In this document: positions 45,167 to 55,225 of the stretch, piece by piece
Layout of the letters: each line of letters opens with the position of its first letter
How positions within the stretch are numbered: the first letter of the stretch is position 1
From: Bordetella parapertussis
Lineage (GTDB): Bacteria > Pseudomonadota > Gammaproteobacteria > Burkholderiales > Burkholderiaceae_A
Length of the DNA: 64,000 nt
NCBI GenBank assembly: GCA_945877235.1
Contig: CAMCRF010000003.1
Coordinates: forward strand, 62,001 to 126,000
Reading direction: 5' to 3'
Position numbers and translations under genes: made by a program
Notes under the pieces: generated by a model
Database searches by the model: none
Seen by the model: only the letters and a program-made list of their open reading frames with translations
What the model was told of the DNA's origin: nothing

Positions 45167-46126
45167 TCAGGACGGCTCGCCTCCGCGCGTCGGAAAATGC
45201 GGATCCGGTCGCCCGAGGTAGACCGGGTTGGCGCTCCAGTGGAGCTTACGTCTGAGAACAGAGAAGTAGTCGTGCCCTTTTGGGTGAAGCAGCAAGACGG
45301 GGTCTGGGGCTGCCTGGATGACAATCTGGTCACCGTCTTCGAGGGCGGTCATGGCCTGCATATCGCAATGGAGTTCTGTGCCCGCGCCATCGTTAACCAA
45401 TACGGTCACGATGGCCTCTTGCGGAAGCACCACGGGGCGACTGGCAAGCGCCTGTGGTGCAACAGGCACCAGAATGGTCCCTTTGAGGCTGGGGTGCAGA
45501 ATGGAGCCGGACGCTGAGAGCGCATAGGCCGTTGACCCCGTGGGGGTAGAGACGATCAGGCCATCGGCTCTGAGGGTCTGCATATAGACACCATCTACGA
45601 AAACCTCGAGTTCTGCCATACGGCTGATCGGCCCACGACTGATCACTGAGTCGTTCAGAGCCACCGCAGAGAAAACAGCGGACCAGGGGTCTTGAGCAGA
45701 CGGACGCCGCATGACGGTGACATGCAACATGGAGCGGGCCTCGAGATCGCCCTCTCCCCGCAGCAAGGGCGGCAGCTCCGTCTCGAGTGCCTGTATGTTG
45801 AGGTCAGTCATAAACCCCAGTCGCCCCAGATTGATGCCAATCAAAGGCACCTTGAAGGGAGCCATCTGTCGGGCAATACCAATTAGAGTCCCGTCCCCAC
45901 CAAGCACCAGGGCGAGGCTCGCCCGCTCCGCCAATGTGAGCAGGGGGTAGAACGGCAGGTGAGGGGTCTCGATGAGCCCGGCCCCGTGCGCCGCCTCGGT
46001 CTCGATCCCGATGTCTGCATCGGGGCGGACAGCGCGAATGCAGTCCACCACCGCCTCAAACGGGGCTTTTAACCCCGGCGTCTGGGGCCGTCCAAAGACC
46101 GCAATGATGGGGCGCTGACCACTCAT
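45167..46126 (-). CDS. nadK: NAD kinase
   Basis: Phosphorylates NAD to NADP. The 319-residue protein has the GGDGT motif ([13 protein letters not shown]) near residue 75, [12 protein letters not shown] and the conserved [13 protein letters not shown] block. Length is at the longer end for proteobacteria. It is divergent from hrcA, with 39 bp between start codons, and precedes recN, the common betaproteobacterial order. Confidence 0.95.
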   Translation of the reverse strand: MSGQRPIIAVFGRPQTPGLKAPFEAVVDCIRAVRPDADIGIETEAAHGAGLIETPHLPFYPLLTLAERASLALVLGGDGTLIGIARQMAPFKVPLIGINLGRLGFMTDLNIQALETELPPLLRGEGDLEARSMLHVTVMRRPSAQDPWSAVFSAVALNDSVISRGPISRMAELEVFVDGVYMQTLRADGLIVSTPTGSTAYALSASGSILHPSLKGTILVPVAPQALASRPVVLPQEAIVTVLVNDGAGTELHCDMQAMTALEDGDQIVIQAAPDPVLLLHPKGHDYFSVLRRKLHWSANPVYLGRPDPHFPTRGGEPS

Positions 46127-46165
46127 GCGGGGATTAGATCACAGCATCTCGAAAGGATCCTTAAA

Positions 46166-47197
46166 ATGGAGGCCATGGATGACCGCTCCTCCCGTTTGCT
46201 CAAAACCCTCATCGAGCGATACATCGCAGAAGGCCAGCCCGTGGGCTCGCGGGCGCTGTCGAAGTTTTCGGGCCTGGAGCTCTCTCCCGCAACCATTCGC
46301 AACGTGATGTCAGACCTCGAGGAGCTCGGCTTGGTGGCGAGCCCTCACACCTCCGCCGGTCGCATACCAACTCCCAAGGGCTATCGGCTCTTTGTGGACT
46401 CCCTGCTTACCGTTCAGCCGCTTGAGCCTGAGGCCACACGACTCATGCAGGGTGCCCTGCCTTTTGACGCACCCAGTCGCGTCATTTCCGCAGCTGCAGC
46501 CCTCTTATCCAACCTATCTCAGTTCGCAGGGGTCGTCAGTGCGCCTCGCCGTGATGGCTCTTTTCGGCATGCGGAGTTCCTGAGGCTTGGTGAGCGCAGG
46601 CTGCTGCTCATTCTGGTGACCTCTGAGGGGGAGGTCATCAACAAGATCATTCAGGTCGAGCAGGAGCTTCCGCCTGAGCGGCTGGTTGAGGCGGGCAACA
46701 TGCTCACCGCGCTCTATGCGGGCATGACGCTAGACGAAGTTCGCCTGCGCCTGTCCCAAGAGCTTCGCGACCTCCGGGAGGATGTGGCTCACCTTATGCG
46801 CAAAGCCGTGGAGGAGGGGTCCGCCGCATTGGCAGATCCGAAAGACGACATTGTTATCTCTGGCGAACGCCGGCTCATGGATGTCTCAGAGTGGTCCGCG
46901 GACGTCAATCGCCTGCGGCACCTGTTCGATGTGTTTGAGCAGAAAACGCTGATTTCACGCCTGCTGGATCGTGCTGTCCTTGCCCACGGCGTGCAGATAT
47001 TTATCGGCGGAGACTCTGAGTTGGTTCCGGCAGAGGAGCTCTCCGTTGTGACCGCACCATATGAGGTGAACGGTAGGGTGGTTGGAACCCTGGGTGTGAT
47101 CGGACCCACCCGAATGGCTTATGATCGCGTCATCCCTATTGTCGACATCACAGCTCGGCTCCTCTCGACCGTGCTGTCCTCTCCTCGTAGCCTATGA
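46166..47197 (+). CDS. hrcA: Heat-inducible transcription repressor HrcA
   Basis: Represses chaperone operons by binding CIRCE elements. The 343-residue protein has an N-terminal winged helix ([34 protein letters not shown]) and a C-terminal GAF-like domain. An AAGGA site lies before the ATG at 46166; an ATG at 46175 is a possible alternative. No complete CIRCE element was found in this window, so its targets (usually groESL) are elsewhere. Overlaps hemH by 4 bp. Confidence 0.94.
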   Translation: MEAMDDRSSRLLKTLIERYIAEGQPVGSRALSKFSGLELSPATIRNVMSDLEELGLVASPHTSAGRIPTPKGYRLFVDSLLTVQPLEPEATRLMQGALPFDAPSRVISAAAALLSNLSQFAGVVSAPRRDGSFRHAEFLRLGERRLLLILVTSEGEVINKIIQVEQELPPERLVEAGNMLTALYAGMTLDEVRLRLSQELRDLREDVAHLMRKAVEEGSAALADPKDDIVISGERRLMDVSEWSADVNRLRHLFDVFEQKTLISRLLDRAVLAHGVQIFIGGDSELVPAEELSVVTAPYEVNGRVVGTLGVIGPTRMAYDRVIPIVDITARLLSTVLSSPRSL

Positions 47198-48312
47198 CGC
47201 TTCCCTTGCCCGCCTCGGCTGTTCTCGATGAACGCCCCTTCCAACATGGCAGCCGCCTGAAGGTGGGTGTCTTGCTGGTGAACCTGGGGACACCCGAGGC
47301 ACCGACCGCCCCCGCGCTTCGCAAATATCTCAAGGAGTTCCTCTCGGATCCGCGGGTCGTCGAGATCCCAAAGTTTGTCTGGTGGCCGCTCCTAAATTTC
47401 ATTATTTTGAATACACGGCCCAAGAAGTCAGCTGCGAAGTACGCGTCTGTCTGGCTCGAGGAGGGCTCTCCACTGAGAGTTTATTCCGAGCGCCAGCTGC
47501 GCAAGACCTCTCTCGCGCTGCAAGAGGCTGGCTATGACTTAGAGATGGAGCTGGCCATGCGCTACGGTGAGCCCTCAATTTCGCAGGGTCTCGACGCGTT
47601 GAAAGCCAGGGGCGTGAATCGGGTATTGGTGTTGCCGCTGTATCCCCAGTTTTCTGCCAGCACCACGGCGACTGTTTTTGACAAGGTCTACGACGCATTG
47701 GCCGCTATGAGAAGCCCGCCGGCCCTTCGAACCATTCGCCACTATCACGACCATCCCGCCTACATCAACGCAGTTGCAAGTTCAATCCAGCGGTACTGGG
47801 CCGATCATGGACGTGGCGACCTGTTACTCATGAGCTTTCACGGTGTACCCAAGCGCAGCCTGCTCAAAGGAGACCCCTACCATTGCGAGTGCCACAAAAC
47901 GGGGCGCCTGATTGCGGGTGCGCTGGGTCTCTCGGAGTCTGAGTGGCGCGTTTCTTTTCAGTCACGCTTTGGCCCCGCCGAGTGGCTCAAGCCCTACACT
48001 GCAGAGCTCTTTGAGCAGCTTCCCTTGGCTGGCGTCAAGCGCCTTGATGTGGTTTGCCCCGGCTTTCTCTCCGACTGTCTTGAGACCCTCGAGGAGATTG
48101 CGATGGAGGGCAAGGAGGAGTTTCTTGAAGCCGGCGGTACCCAGTATCAGTTCATTCCCTGTCTAAATGACAGCCAGGAGGCTGTAGACCTTATCAAAGC
48201 GCTCATCGAGCAAGAGACTTTGGGCTGGCCGGTGAAGCCCGAGACGGCCTCTCAAGCGGAAGATCGCGCGGTGGCAAGAGCACGGGCACTCGAGATCGGC
48301 GCCAGCGACTAG
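47194..48312 (+). CDS. hemH: Ferrochelatase
   Basis: Inserts ferrous iron into protoporphyrin IX, the last step of haem synthesis. The 372-residue protein has [15 protein letters not shown] at the start, the active-site histidine in [12 protein letters not shown], the DPYHCEC segment and [16 protein letters not shown]. The ATG overlaps the hrcA stop by 4 bp. Convergent with the glycosyltransferase gene, with 15 bp between. Confidence 0.96.
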   Translation: MTLPLPASAVLDERPFQHGSRLKVGVLLVNLGTPEAPTAPALRKYLKEFLSDPRVVEIPKFVWWPLLNFIILNTRPKKSAAKYASVWLEEGSPLRVYSERQLRKTSLALQEAGYDLEMELAMRYGEPSISQGLDALKARGVNRVLVLPLYPQFSASTTATVFDKVYDALAAMRSPPALRTIRHYHDHPAYINAVASSIQRYWADHGRGDLLLMSFHGVPKRSLLKGDPYHCECHKTGRLIAGALGLSESEWRVSFQSRFGPAEWLKPYTAELFEQLPLAGVKRLDVVCPGFLSDCLETLEEIAMEGKEEFLEAGGTQYQFIPCLNDSQEAVDLIKALIEQETLGWPVKPETASQAEDRAVARARALEIGASD

Positions 48313-48327
48313 GGCCACGCCTCGACG

Positions 48328-49353
48328 CTAGTGCCCCAGGCCAGACCAGTCGATAGCGTGCGCCCTGTGTGCGTCCAGGAATTCCTGCGTCGCGCGCTCC
48401 CAGCTGAACGCGCTTGCCCTTGCCAGGGCTCGGGCTTGGGGAATCTCCAAGGCCCGAAGACACGCTGCCCTCAGGTCCTCTGACAACACGCCTGCATCGC
48501 TGTCCCCGATGACGTCAATTGGCCCCTCTACGGGGTAAGCCGCTACCGGCAGGCCACAAGCCATCGCCTCGACCATGACGAGTCCGAAGGTGTCGGTGCG
48601 GCTCGGAAAGACAAAGACATTTGCCGCGCTGTAAAGACTTGCCAACTCCGCCTGGGTCATGACCCCGAAAAATCGGACGGTGGGGTAGCGGCGACGCAGG
48701 CCCTCAAGCGAGGGACCTTCTCCAGCGACCCACTTCTCTCCTGGCAAATCCAGGTCGAGGAAGGCTTGAATATTCTTCTCGACAGCGACGCGACCGACAA
48801 AGAGGAAGACGGGTGGCGTCTTGTCCTCGATTGGTCGGGGCTTAGATGGCTTAAAAACCGCGTGATTGACACCCCGAGACCAGAACTGAACATGGCGAAA
48901 TCCTCTGGCCTCAAGGTCGCGAATGATGGCCGGCGTCGGTGCAAGCACTGCCGCGGCTGCATTGTGAAAGTGCCGAAAGATGCCGTAGCTCAGCGCAAGC
49001 GGTATCCTCGAGCGTGCATAGACGTACTCTGGAAAACGCGTGTGATAGGCCGTGACGAAAGGGATGCCGGCACGTTTGCAGAATGCGCGTGCAGCCCACC
49101 CCAGAGGCCCTTCCGTCGCGATGTGAATTGCATCGGGTCGGGTCTTGAGTATGCGATCGCGGATGAAGCCGCCGGGGAAGAGCGCAAGGCGAATCTCGGG
49201 GTAGGTCGGACAGGGGACCGTATTAAAGTCTAGGGGCGTGATGAGGCTGGTCTGGTGCCCCCAATCCTCGAGGACTCGGTTTGTGGCCTGGATGGTTCTC
49301 ACCACCCCATTGACTTGGGGTTCCCAGGCGTCGGTGACCGTTAGGATGTGCAC
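48328..49353 (-). CDS. Glycosyltransferase family 4 (GT-B) protein
   Basis: A 341-residue glycosyltransferase. The opening VHILTVTDAWEPQVNGVVRT, FVGRVAVEKNIQAFL and the C-terminal EAMACGLPVAAYPVEGP are those of GT4 enzymes such as GDP-mannose-dependent mannosyltransferases and sulfoquinovosyl or glucosyl lipid synthases. The start is a GTG at 49353; no ATG in frame fits, and longer versions would run across the grpE promoter. No clear ribosome-binding site precedes it. Likely modifies a membrane lipid or surface sugar. Confidence 0.85.
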   Translation of the reverse strand: MHILTVTDAWEPQVNGVVRTIQATNRVLEDWGHQTSLITPLDFNTVPCPTYPEIRLALFPGGFIRDRILKTRPDAIHIATEGPLGWAARAFCKRAGIPFVTAYHTRFPEYVYARSRIPLALSYGIFRHFHNAAAAVLAPTPAIIRDLEARGFRHVQFWSRGVNHAVFKPSKPRPIEDKTPPVFLFVGRVAVEKNIQAFLDLDLPGEKWVAGEGPSLEGLRRRYPTVRFFGVMTQAELASLYSAANVFVFPSRTDTFGLVMVEAMACGLPVAAYPVEGPIDVIGDSDAGVLSEDLRAACLRALEIPQARALARASAFSWERATQEFLDAHRAHAIDWSGLGH

Positions 49354-49446
49354 CGCCGCACAGTAGGGGTCAAAAAAGACAGAGACATGACAGTGGTGTG
49401 AAGAAAGGGTTTCAGTGGACTCGATTCGGGAAGAGGCGGGTGGGGG

Positions 49447-49474
49447 CTTGAAATTCGCCTGACTGCCCCCACTT
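49447..49474 (+). promoter_or_regulatory. Sigma-32-like heat-shock promoter before grpE
   Basis: CTTGAAA at 49447-49453 is followed 12-13 bases later by CCCCCACTT at 49466-49474, close to the sigma-32 consensus CTTGAAA-N13-CCCCATNT. It lies 33 bp before the grpE ATG. Confidence 0.75.
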
Positions 49475-49506
49475 AACGAGAAAACGTATTCATTTGGAGA
49501 AATCGC

Positions 49507-50100
49507 ATGTCGCAAACGCCCGGAGAACACCCCCCTACGGCGGCGGAGGTACTGGCCTCTCAGGCCGCCGCCACCTCCTCTGCCGATGCAGAGAACCCTC
49601 ATGAGCCGCAATCAGTGCCCGAGGGGGCGGATGAGGCTGGGCATGCTGAGACGGTCGCCTCGCTTCAGGCGAAGCTCGCGGAGCGTGAAGACCAGCTGAT
49701 GCGCTTGGCCGCTGAGATCGAAAATATGCGCAGACGTCATGCCACGGAGCTCTCCAATGCCAGCAAGTTCGCAATCGAGACCTTCGCTGAAGCCATGCTC
49801 CCAGTCGCAGACAGCATGGAAATGGCCCTGAGCCTGCCAGACCAAACGCTCGATGGCCTCCGAGGTGGCGTCGAACTCACCCTACGGCAGCTCCAGCAGG
49901 CCTTCGAGCGGGGTCGGCTAAAGTTCGTAAGCCCGGCTGGAGAAAAATTCAACCCGAACCACCACCAGGCCGTGTCGATGGTTGACGGGGCGAGCGCGCA
50001 GCCGCCTGTCCCCAGTGGTCACGTCGTAGCGGTCATGCAAAAGGGCTACCTCATTGGAGAGCGGGTGCTTCGCCCAGCCCTGGTGGTCGTCGCTCAATAA
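49507..50100 (+). CDS. grpE: Nucleotide exchange factor GrpE
   Basis: Releases ADP from DnaK. The 197-residue protein has a variable acidic N-terminus, a long coiled coil (VASLQAKLAEREDQLMRLAA, ENMRRRHATELSNASKFAI in overlapping register) and the C-terminal beta domain with FNPNHHQAVSMV and VMQKGYLIGERVLRPALVVV. It is the first gene of the grpE-dnaK-dnaJ block and sits behind a sigma-32-like promoter. Confidence 0.95.
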   Translation: MSQTPGEHPPTAAEVLASQAAATSSADAENPHEPQSVPEGADEAGHAETVASLQAKLAEREDQLMRLAAEIENMRRRHATELSNASKFAIETFAEAMLPVADSMEMALSLPDQTLDGLRGGVELTLRQLQQAFERGRLKFVSPAGEKFNPNHHQAVSMVDGASAQPPVPSGHVVAVMQKGYLIGERVLRPALVVVAQ

Positions 50101-50132
50101 CGCCCCGAGACCCAGACTGCATGGGGTGCGCA

Positions 50133-50160
50133 CTTGAAATTGAACGGTGCAGCCCCCAGC
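50133..50160 (+). promoter_or_regulatory. Sigma-32-like heat-shock promoter before dnaK
   Basis: CTTGAAA at 50133-50139, a 13-base spacer, then CCCCCAGC from 50153. It matches the grpE-promoter layout and lies about 40 bp before the dnaK ATG, giving dnaK-dnaJ a heat-shock start separate from grpE. Confidence 0.72.
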
Positions 50161-50197
50161 TTTAAACCAACTGCAACGATTTAAAAAGGACACAAAC

Positions 50198-52138
50198 ATG
50201 GCAAAGATTATTGGAATCGACCTCGGCACCACGAACTCCTGCGTAGCCATTATGGACGCGGGCCAGCCCAAGGTCATCGAGAACAGTGAGGGCGCACGCA
50301 CGACGCCGTCGATCATCGCCTACATGGAAGATGGCGAGATTCTGGTGGGGGCGCCGGCCAAACGTCAGGCGGTGACAAACCCCAGGAACACGCTGTATGC
50401 CGTGAAGCGGTTGATCGGCCGCAAGTTTACGGATAAAGAGGTTCAGAAAGATATTGACCTCATGCCCTTTCAAATTGCAAAGGCTGAGAACGGCGACGCC
50501 TGGGTCGGTGTGCGCGACAAGAAGCTCGCGCCCCCGCAGGTTTCCGCTGAAGTGTTGCGCAAAATGAAGAAGACCGCCGAGGATTATCTTGGCCAAGAGG
50601 TGACGGAGGCCGTGATCACGGTGCCCGCCTACTTTAATGACGCCCAGCGTCAGGCCACAAAGGATGCTGGCCGGATTGCGGGCCTCGATGTGAAGCGGAT
50701 CATCAACGAGCCTACGGCAGCCGCATTGGCGTTTGGTCTCGATAAGGCCGATGGACGGGACCGCAAGGTGGCTGTGTATGACCTTGGTGGTGGCACGTTC
50801 GATGTCTCCATTATCGAGATTGCCGATGTCGATGGCGAAAAGCAGTTCGAAGTGCTCTCGACCAATGGCGATACGTTCTTGGGGGGCGAGGACTTCGATC
50901 AGCGCATCATTGATCACATCATTGATGAGTTCAAGAAGATCAATGGGGTGGACCTCTCGAAGGATCCCATCGCTCTGCAGCGCATTAAGGCAGCTGCTGA
51001 ACGCGCGAAAATTGAGCTTTCCTCCAGCCAGCAAACAGAGCTCAATGAGCCCTACATTGCAATGGCCAATGGAGCGCCGGTACACCTGACCTTTAAGCTC
51101 ACCAGGGCCAAGCTCGAGTCCTTGGTCGATGACCTCATCAGCCGCACGATTGAGCCTTGCAAAGTAGCGCTCAAGGATGCGGGGCTCTCTGCAGGTCAAA
51201 TTGACGACGTCATCCTGGTTGGCGGTATGACCCGCATGCCTAAGGTTCAAGATGCCGTGAAAGCCTTCTTCGGCAAAGAGCCTCGCAAGGATGTGAACCC
51301 GGACGAGGCGGTTGCTGTAGGTGCGGCCATTCAAGGTTCGGTGCTATCTGGTGACCGCAAGGATGTGCTGCTGCTCGATGTCACGCCACTCTCCTTGGGC
51401 ATTGAGACCCTCGGCGGCGTGATGACCAAGATGATTCAGAAAAACACCACCATCCCGACCAAGTTCTCGCAGGTCTTCTCTACAGCCGATGACAACCAGC
51501 CCGCGGTCACGATCAAGGTGTATCAGGGCGAGCGTGAATTGGCTAATGCCAACAAGATGCTGGGTGAGTTCAACCTAGAGGGCATTCCGCCCTCGCCGCG
51601 TGGCACCCCGCAAATCGAGGTGACCTTTGACATTGATGCAAACGGCATTCTGCATGTCTCTGCAAAGGACAAGGCCACAGGCAAAGAGAACAAGATCACC
51701 ATCAAGGCGAACTCAGGCCTCTCAGATGATGAGATCAAGAAGATGGTCGCAGACGCGGAGGCCAATGCAGAGTCCGATAAGCAGCGGGTTGAGCTGGTGC
51801 AGGCGCGAAACGCGGGCGAGGCCATGGTTCACTCCGTGAAGAAGTCGCTTGATGAGCATGGCAGCAAGCTCTCTGCTGACGAGAAGGCCAAGGTGGAGGA
51901 GGCCATCAAGGAGCTTGAGGCGGTTCTCTCAGGAGAAGACAAGGATGCGATTGAGACCAAGACCGATAACCTGATGAAGGCCTCTCAGACCTTGGGCGAG
52001 AAGGTGTACGCCGAGGCACAGGCTGCCGCGGGTGCGGCAGGGACAGGTGCAGCAGGTGGCGCATCGGGCTCAGGGTCAGCCAACGCGGGCGCCGAAGACG
52101 TTGTCGATGCGGAGTTCAAGGAAGTGAAGCGCGATTAA
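50198..52138 (+). CDS. dnaK: Chaperone DnaK (Hsp70)
   Basis: ATP-driven Hsp70 chaperone of 646 residues. The N-terminal ATPase has [32 protein letters not shown] and [10 protein letters not shown]. The substrate-binding domain begins around [17 protein letters not shown], and the tail is Gly/Ala-rich and ends [14 protein letters not shown]. The start at 50198 follows AAAAAGGA; an upstream in-frame ATG at 50147 would lie in the promoter. dnaJ starts at the very next base after the stop. Confidence 0.98.
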   Translation: MAKIIGIDLGTTNSCVAIMDAGQPKVIENSEGARTTPSIIAYMEDGEILVGAPAKRQAVTNPRNTLYAVKRLIGRKFTDKEVQKDIDLMPFQIAKAENGDAWVGVRDKKLAPPQVSAEVLRKMKKTAEDYLGQEVTEAVITVPAYFNDAQRQATKDAGRIAGLDVKRIINEPTAAALAFGLDKADGRDRKVAVYDLGGGTFDVSIIEIADVDGEKQFEVLSTNGDTFLGGEDFDQRIIDHIIDEFKKINGVDLSKDPIALQRIKAAAERAKIELSSSQQTELNEPYIAMANGAPVHLTFKLTRAKLESLVDDLISRTIEPCKVALKDAGLSAGQIDDVILVGGMTRMPKVQDAVKAFFGKEPRKDVNPDEAVAVGAAIQGSVLSGDRKDVLLLDVTPLSLGIETLGGVMTKMIQKNTTIPTKFSQVFSTADDNQPAVTIKVYQGERELANANKMLGEFNLEGIPPSPRGTPQIEVTFDIDANGILHVSAKDKATGKENKITIKANSGLSDDEIKKMVADAEANAESDKQRVELVQARNAGEAMVHSVKKSLDEHGSKLSADEKAKVEEAIKELEAVLSGEDKDAIETKTDNLMKASQTLGEKVYAEAQAAAGAAGTGAAGGASGSGSANAGAEDVVDAEFKEVKRD

Positions 52139-53269
52139 ATGTCCAAGCGCGATTACTACGAGGTATTGGGGGTTGCGAAGAATGCCTCCGACGATGAGCT
52201 CAAGAAGGCGTACCGCAAGCTCGCGATGAAGCATCACCCGGACCGAAATCCGGGGGATGCTGCGGCCGAAGAGAAGTTCAAGGAGGCGAAAGAGGCCTAC
52301 GAGATGCTCACCGACCCCGACAAGCGCGCGGCGTACGATCGCTTCGGGCATGCCGGCGTCGACCCGAATGCTGGAGGAGGCGCCGGAGGGCAAGGCTTTG
52401 GTAATTTCTCCGACGCCTTCGGTGACATCTTCGGCGATATTTTTGGGGGTGCCGCGGGCCGCGGCGGTGGTGGCCGTAGCAATGTCTATCGTGGTAGCGA
52501 CCTTCGCTATTCCATGGAGATCACGCTCGAACAGGCTGCGGCTGGGTTCACCACGGAGATCAAGGTGCCGAGTTGGGAGACCTGCGACACCTGTGATGGA
52601 ACAGGTGCAAAGCCAGGTACCAAGGCCGAGACTTGTAAGACCTGCGGTGGCCAGGGTCAGGTCCGGATGCAGCAAGGGTTCTTTAGCATTCAACAGACCT
52701 GCCCGTCCTGCCGTGGGTCTGGGAAGACCATTCCCAATCCGTGCTCAGCCTGTGATGGTGTTGGCCGTATTCGCAAACAGAAAACGCTCGAGGTTAAGAT
52801 TCCTGCTGGCATCGATGACGGTATGCGCATTCGCTCCAGTGGCAATGGTGAACCCGGCCTGAATGGCGGACCATCAGGTGACCTCTATGTGGAGGTCTCA
52901 ATCAAGCCGCATCGCGTTTTTCAGCGAGAGGGTGATGACCTGCATTGCGAGGTCCCCGTGAGTTTTGCGCGTGCGGCGCTGGGAGGCTCCATTGACGTCC
53001 CCACACTGAACGGCAAGGCGAGCTTTGATTTGCCTGAGGGGACCCAGACTGGCAAGACCTTTCGCTTGCGCGGAAAAGGGATTCGGAATGTCCGCTCCAG
53101 TGTTGCGGGTGATCTCTACTGCCATGTGGTGGTCGAAACGCCTGTCAAGCTCAATGATCGGCAGCGCAAGATTCTGGAGGACTTTGAGGCTTCGCTCGAG
53201 GAGGGTGGTGATCGCCACAGCCCTCAGAGCAAGAGCTGGATGGAAAAGGTGCGCGACTTCTTTAATTGA
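52139..53269 (+). CDS. dnaJ: Co-chaperone DnaJ (Hsp40)
   Basis: Stimulates DnaK ATP hydrolysis and delivers substrates. The 376-residue type I DnaJ has a J domain with HHPDRN near residue 33, a Gly-rich linker, four zinc-binding CxxCxGxG repeats ([32 protein letters not shown]) and the C-terminal substrate domain. It directly abuts dnaK. Convergent with prpE across a 22 bp gap. Confidence 0.97.
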   Translation: MSKRDYYEVLGVAKNASDDELKKAYRKLAMKHHPDRNPGDAAAEEKFKEAKEAYEMLTDPDKRAAYDRFGHAGVDPNAGGGAGGQGFGNFSDAFGDIFGDIFGGAAGRGGGGRSNVYRGSDLRYSMEITLEQAAAGFTTEIKVPSWETCDTCDGTGAKPGTKAETCKTCGGQGQVRMQQGFFSIQQTCPSCRGSGKTIPNPCSACDGVGRIRKQKTLEVKIPAGIDDGMRIRSSGNGEPGLNGGPSGDLYVEVSIKPHRVFQREGDDLHCEVPVSFARAALGGSIDVPTLNGKASFDLPEGTQTGKTFRLRGKGIRNVRSSVAGDLYCHVVVETPVKLNDRQRKILEDFEASLEEGGDRHSPQSKSWMEKVRDFFN

Positions 53270-53291
53270 AGCCGCGCTGTTCCCGCTGTTC

Positions 53292-55205
53292 CTAAAGTCC
53301 CAGCGCGCGCTTGATCTGATCGAGCGCGCTCGGGTCCTCAAGGGTCGTCATGTCGCCAGGGTCCTTTCCTTCCGCTAGAGCCTGCATTGCACGACGCAAG
53401 AGCTTTCCAGAGCGCGTTTTGGGCAGTAGGGTCACAAAGTGAATACGTGATGGCCGCGCGATTGCGCCGATCTCGCGATCGACCGTTGCCATGATTGCCT
53501 TCTCTTCGGCCTTTTCACCCTCTGGCGTTGCGAGCATTGACGTGTCCTTCAGCACGGCAAAAGCCATGGGCATCTGCCCTTTGAGGGCATCGGCGACGCC
53601 GACGACTGCGACCTCAGCCACATTTTTGTGCGCCTGGATGGCCTCTTCAATCTCACGCGTGCCCAGGCGGTGCCCTGCAACATTGATGACATCGTCGGTG
53701 CGGCCCAAGATGAAGTAGTAGCCGTCCTCATCGCGCGTGGCGTAGTCGAAGGTGGAGTAGAGCTGCTTGCCGGGAACGCTCGAGAAGTAGGTCTTTACGA
53801 ATCGCTCGTCGTCTCCCCAGACAGTCTGCAGGCATCCAGGGGGGAGGGGAGGCATGACGCAGAGCATGCCTTTCTCGTTGGCGCCGACCTCTTCAAAGGT
53901 AGATTCATGTACCAAACGGACGTCATAACCATAGGCAGGAAAGCTGGGGCTCCCGAACTTGGTCTCTGTGACGTCAATCCCGTGTTGGGCAGAGAGAATC
54001 GGCCAGCCTGTCTCGGTCTGCCAGTAGTTATCAATGATGCGCGCGCCCCCCAGGGCATCAGAAATCCAACGCGCAGTGGGCTCGTCAAGCGGCTCACCTG
54101 CCAGAAAGAGTCGGCGAAGACTCTTGGTGTTGTGTCGGGTCATAAACGCGGGGTCTTGCTTCTTGAGCACGCGCGCGGCTGTGGGCGATGAAAACATCGT
54201 GCTCACGCCATAGTCTTCAACAATTTTCCACCAGATTGCGGGATCTGGTCGCAGGGGGAGGCCCTCATAAACGATGGTGGTCGAGCCGTTGATGAGCGGC
54301 GCATACACAATGTAAGAGTGTCCGACCACCCAGCCAATGTCGGAGGTGCAAAAGAAGACCTCACCCGGCTTGCAGTCGTAAATGAGTCGCATAGAGGCAC
54401 CCAAGGCCACTGCATAACCGCCCGTATCGCGCTGAACACCTTTGGGCTTACCGGTCGTACCCGAGGTGTAGAGAATGTAGCTGGGGTCCGTGGCGTTCAT
54501 GGCTGCACAGGCCACCTGTGCTCCCTGCAACTGGGCGCGCAAGGGCGCGTATTCCACATCGCGTCCCGCGACAAGGCCGAGTGGGGCTAGCCCTCGGTTC
54601 ACGAGCAACACCTTTTGAGGGGGCATCTGCGCAAGTCCACATGCCTCGTCCACGAGATGCTTGTAAGGGACCTCCTTCCCGTTGCGCATGCCGGCGTCGG
54701 CCGAGATCATGAGCTTGGGCTGGGCATCATCTATCCGGGCGGCGAGTGATGGGCCTGCGAAACCACCAAACACCACTGAATGGATGGCTCCGATGCGCAC
54801 ACAGGCGAGCATGGCGAAAACCGCCTCGGCGATCATGGGCATGTAAATGAGCACGCGGTCGCCGCGCTCGACACCCAGCGACTGCATGATTGCCGCCATG
54901 GCCTGCACTTCTTCGTGCAATTGGGCATAGGTGTAACGCTTTTCCTCGTTGGTCTCTGTCGAGATGTAGACCAAGGCCAGTTGATCAGCTCGGGTGGCGA
55001 GGTGCCGATCAACTGCGTTGTAGCAGAGGTTGATCTTGCCGCCCTCATACCAACGGGCAAAAGGCGGGTGGTCAAAATTGAGCGTGCGCTTGGGGGGTTC
55101 GAACCAATCCAGAAAACCCGCCTGCTCAGACCAGAACGCTTCTTTCTCTTGGATCGACCTGGCGTGAACTTTTGCCAGGGCGGTCTCTGAATAGGGTGCG
55201 GCCAT
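53292..55205 (-). CDS. prpE: Propionate-CoA ligase
   Basis: Activates propionate to propionyl-CoA at the expense of ATP. The 637-residue AMP-forming ligase has ILYTSGTTGKPKGVQRD, the WQTETGWPI motif, YSTFDYATRDEDGYYFILGR and the catalytic lysine in KTRSGKLLRR. The extended N-terminus and GVQRDTGGYAVAL stretch separate PrpE from acetyl-CoA synthetase. A GAGGAG site precedes the ATG at 55205. Last gene of the prp operon, 20 bp after prpF. Confidence 0.93.
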   Translation of the reverse strand: MAAPYSETALAKVHARSIQEKEAFWSEQAGFLDWFEPPKRTLNFDHPPFARWYEGGKINLCYNAVDRHLATRADQLALVYISTETNEEKRYTYAQLHEEVQAMAAIMQSLGVERGDRVLIYMPMIAEAVFAMLACVRIGAIHSVVFGGFAGPSLAARIDDAQPKLMISADAGMRNGKEVPYKHLVDEACGLAQMPPQKVLLVNRGLAPLGLVAGRDVEYAPLRAQLQGAQVACAAMNATDPSYILYTSGTTGKPKGVQRDTGGYAVALGASMRLIYDCKPGEVFFCTSDIGWVVGHSYIVYAPLINGSTTIVYEGLPLRPDPAIWWKIVEDYGVSTMFSSPTAARVLKKQDPAFMTRHNTKSLRRLFLAGEPLDEPTARWISDALGGARIIDNYWQTETGWPILSAQHGIDVTETKFGSPSFPAYGYDVRLVHESTFEEVGANEKGMLCVMPPLPPGCLQTVWGDDERFVKTYFSSVPGKQLYSTFDYATRDEDGYYFILGRTDDVINVAGHRLGTREIEEAIQAHKNVAEVAVVGVADALKGQMPMAFAVLKDTSMLATPEGEKAEEKAIMATVDREIGAIARPSRIHFVTLLPKTRSGKLLRRAMQALAEGKDPGDMTTLEDPSALDQIKRALGL

Positions 55206-55225
55206 GTTGTTATCTCCTCGCTGAT

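Noticed and set aside
49354-49611. N-terminal extension of the glycosyltransferase up to 49611
   Set aside because: It would cover the grpE promoter and grpE's first codons, is Arg/Gly-rich and lacks GT4 homology; the GTG at 49353 gives the standard start.
50162-51334. Long open frame on the minus strand opposite dnaK
   Set aside because: It is antisense to a perfectly conserved dnaK, shows no family motif, and is explained by codon bias in high-G+C DNA. The same applies to long antisense frames opposite pyk (5002-5796), purC-purE (6905-7879), the DUF3501 gene (19081-19971) and acnD (56545-57501).
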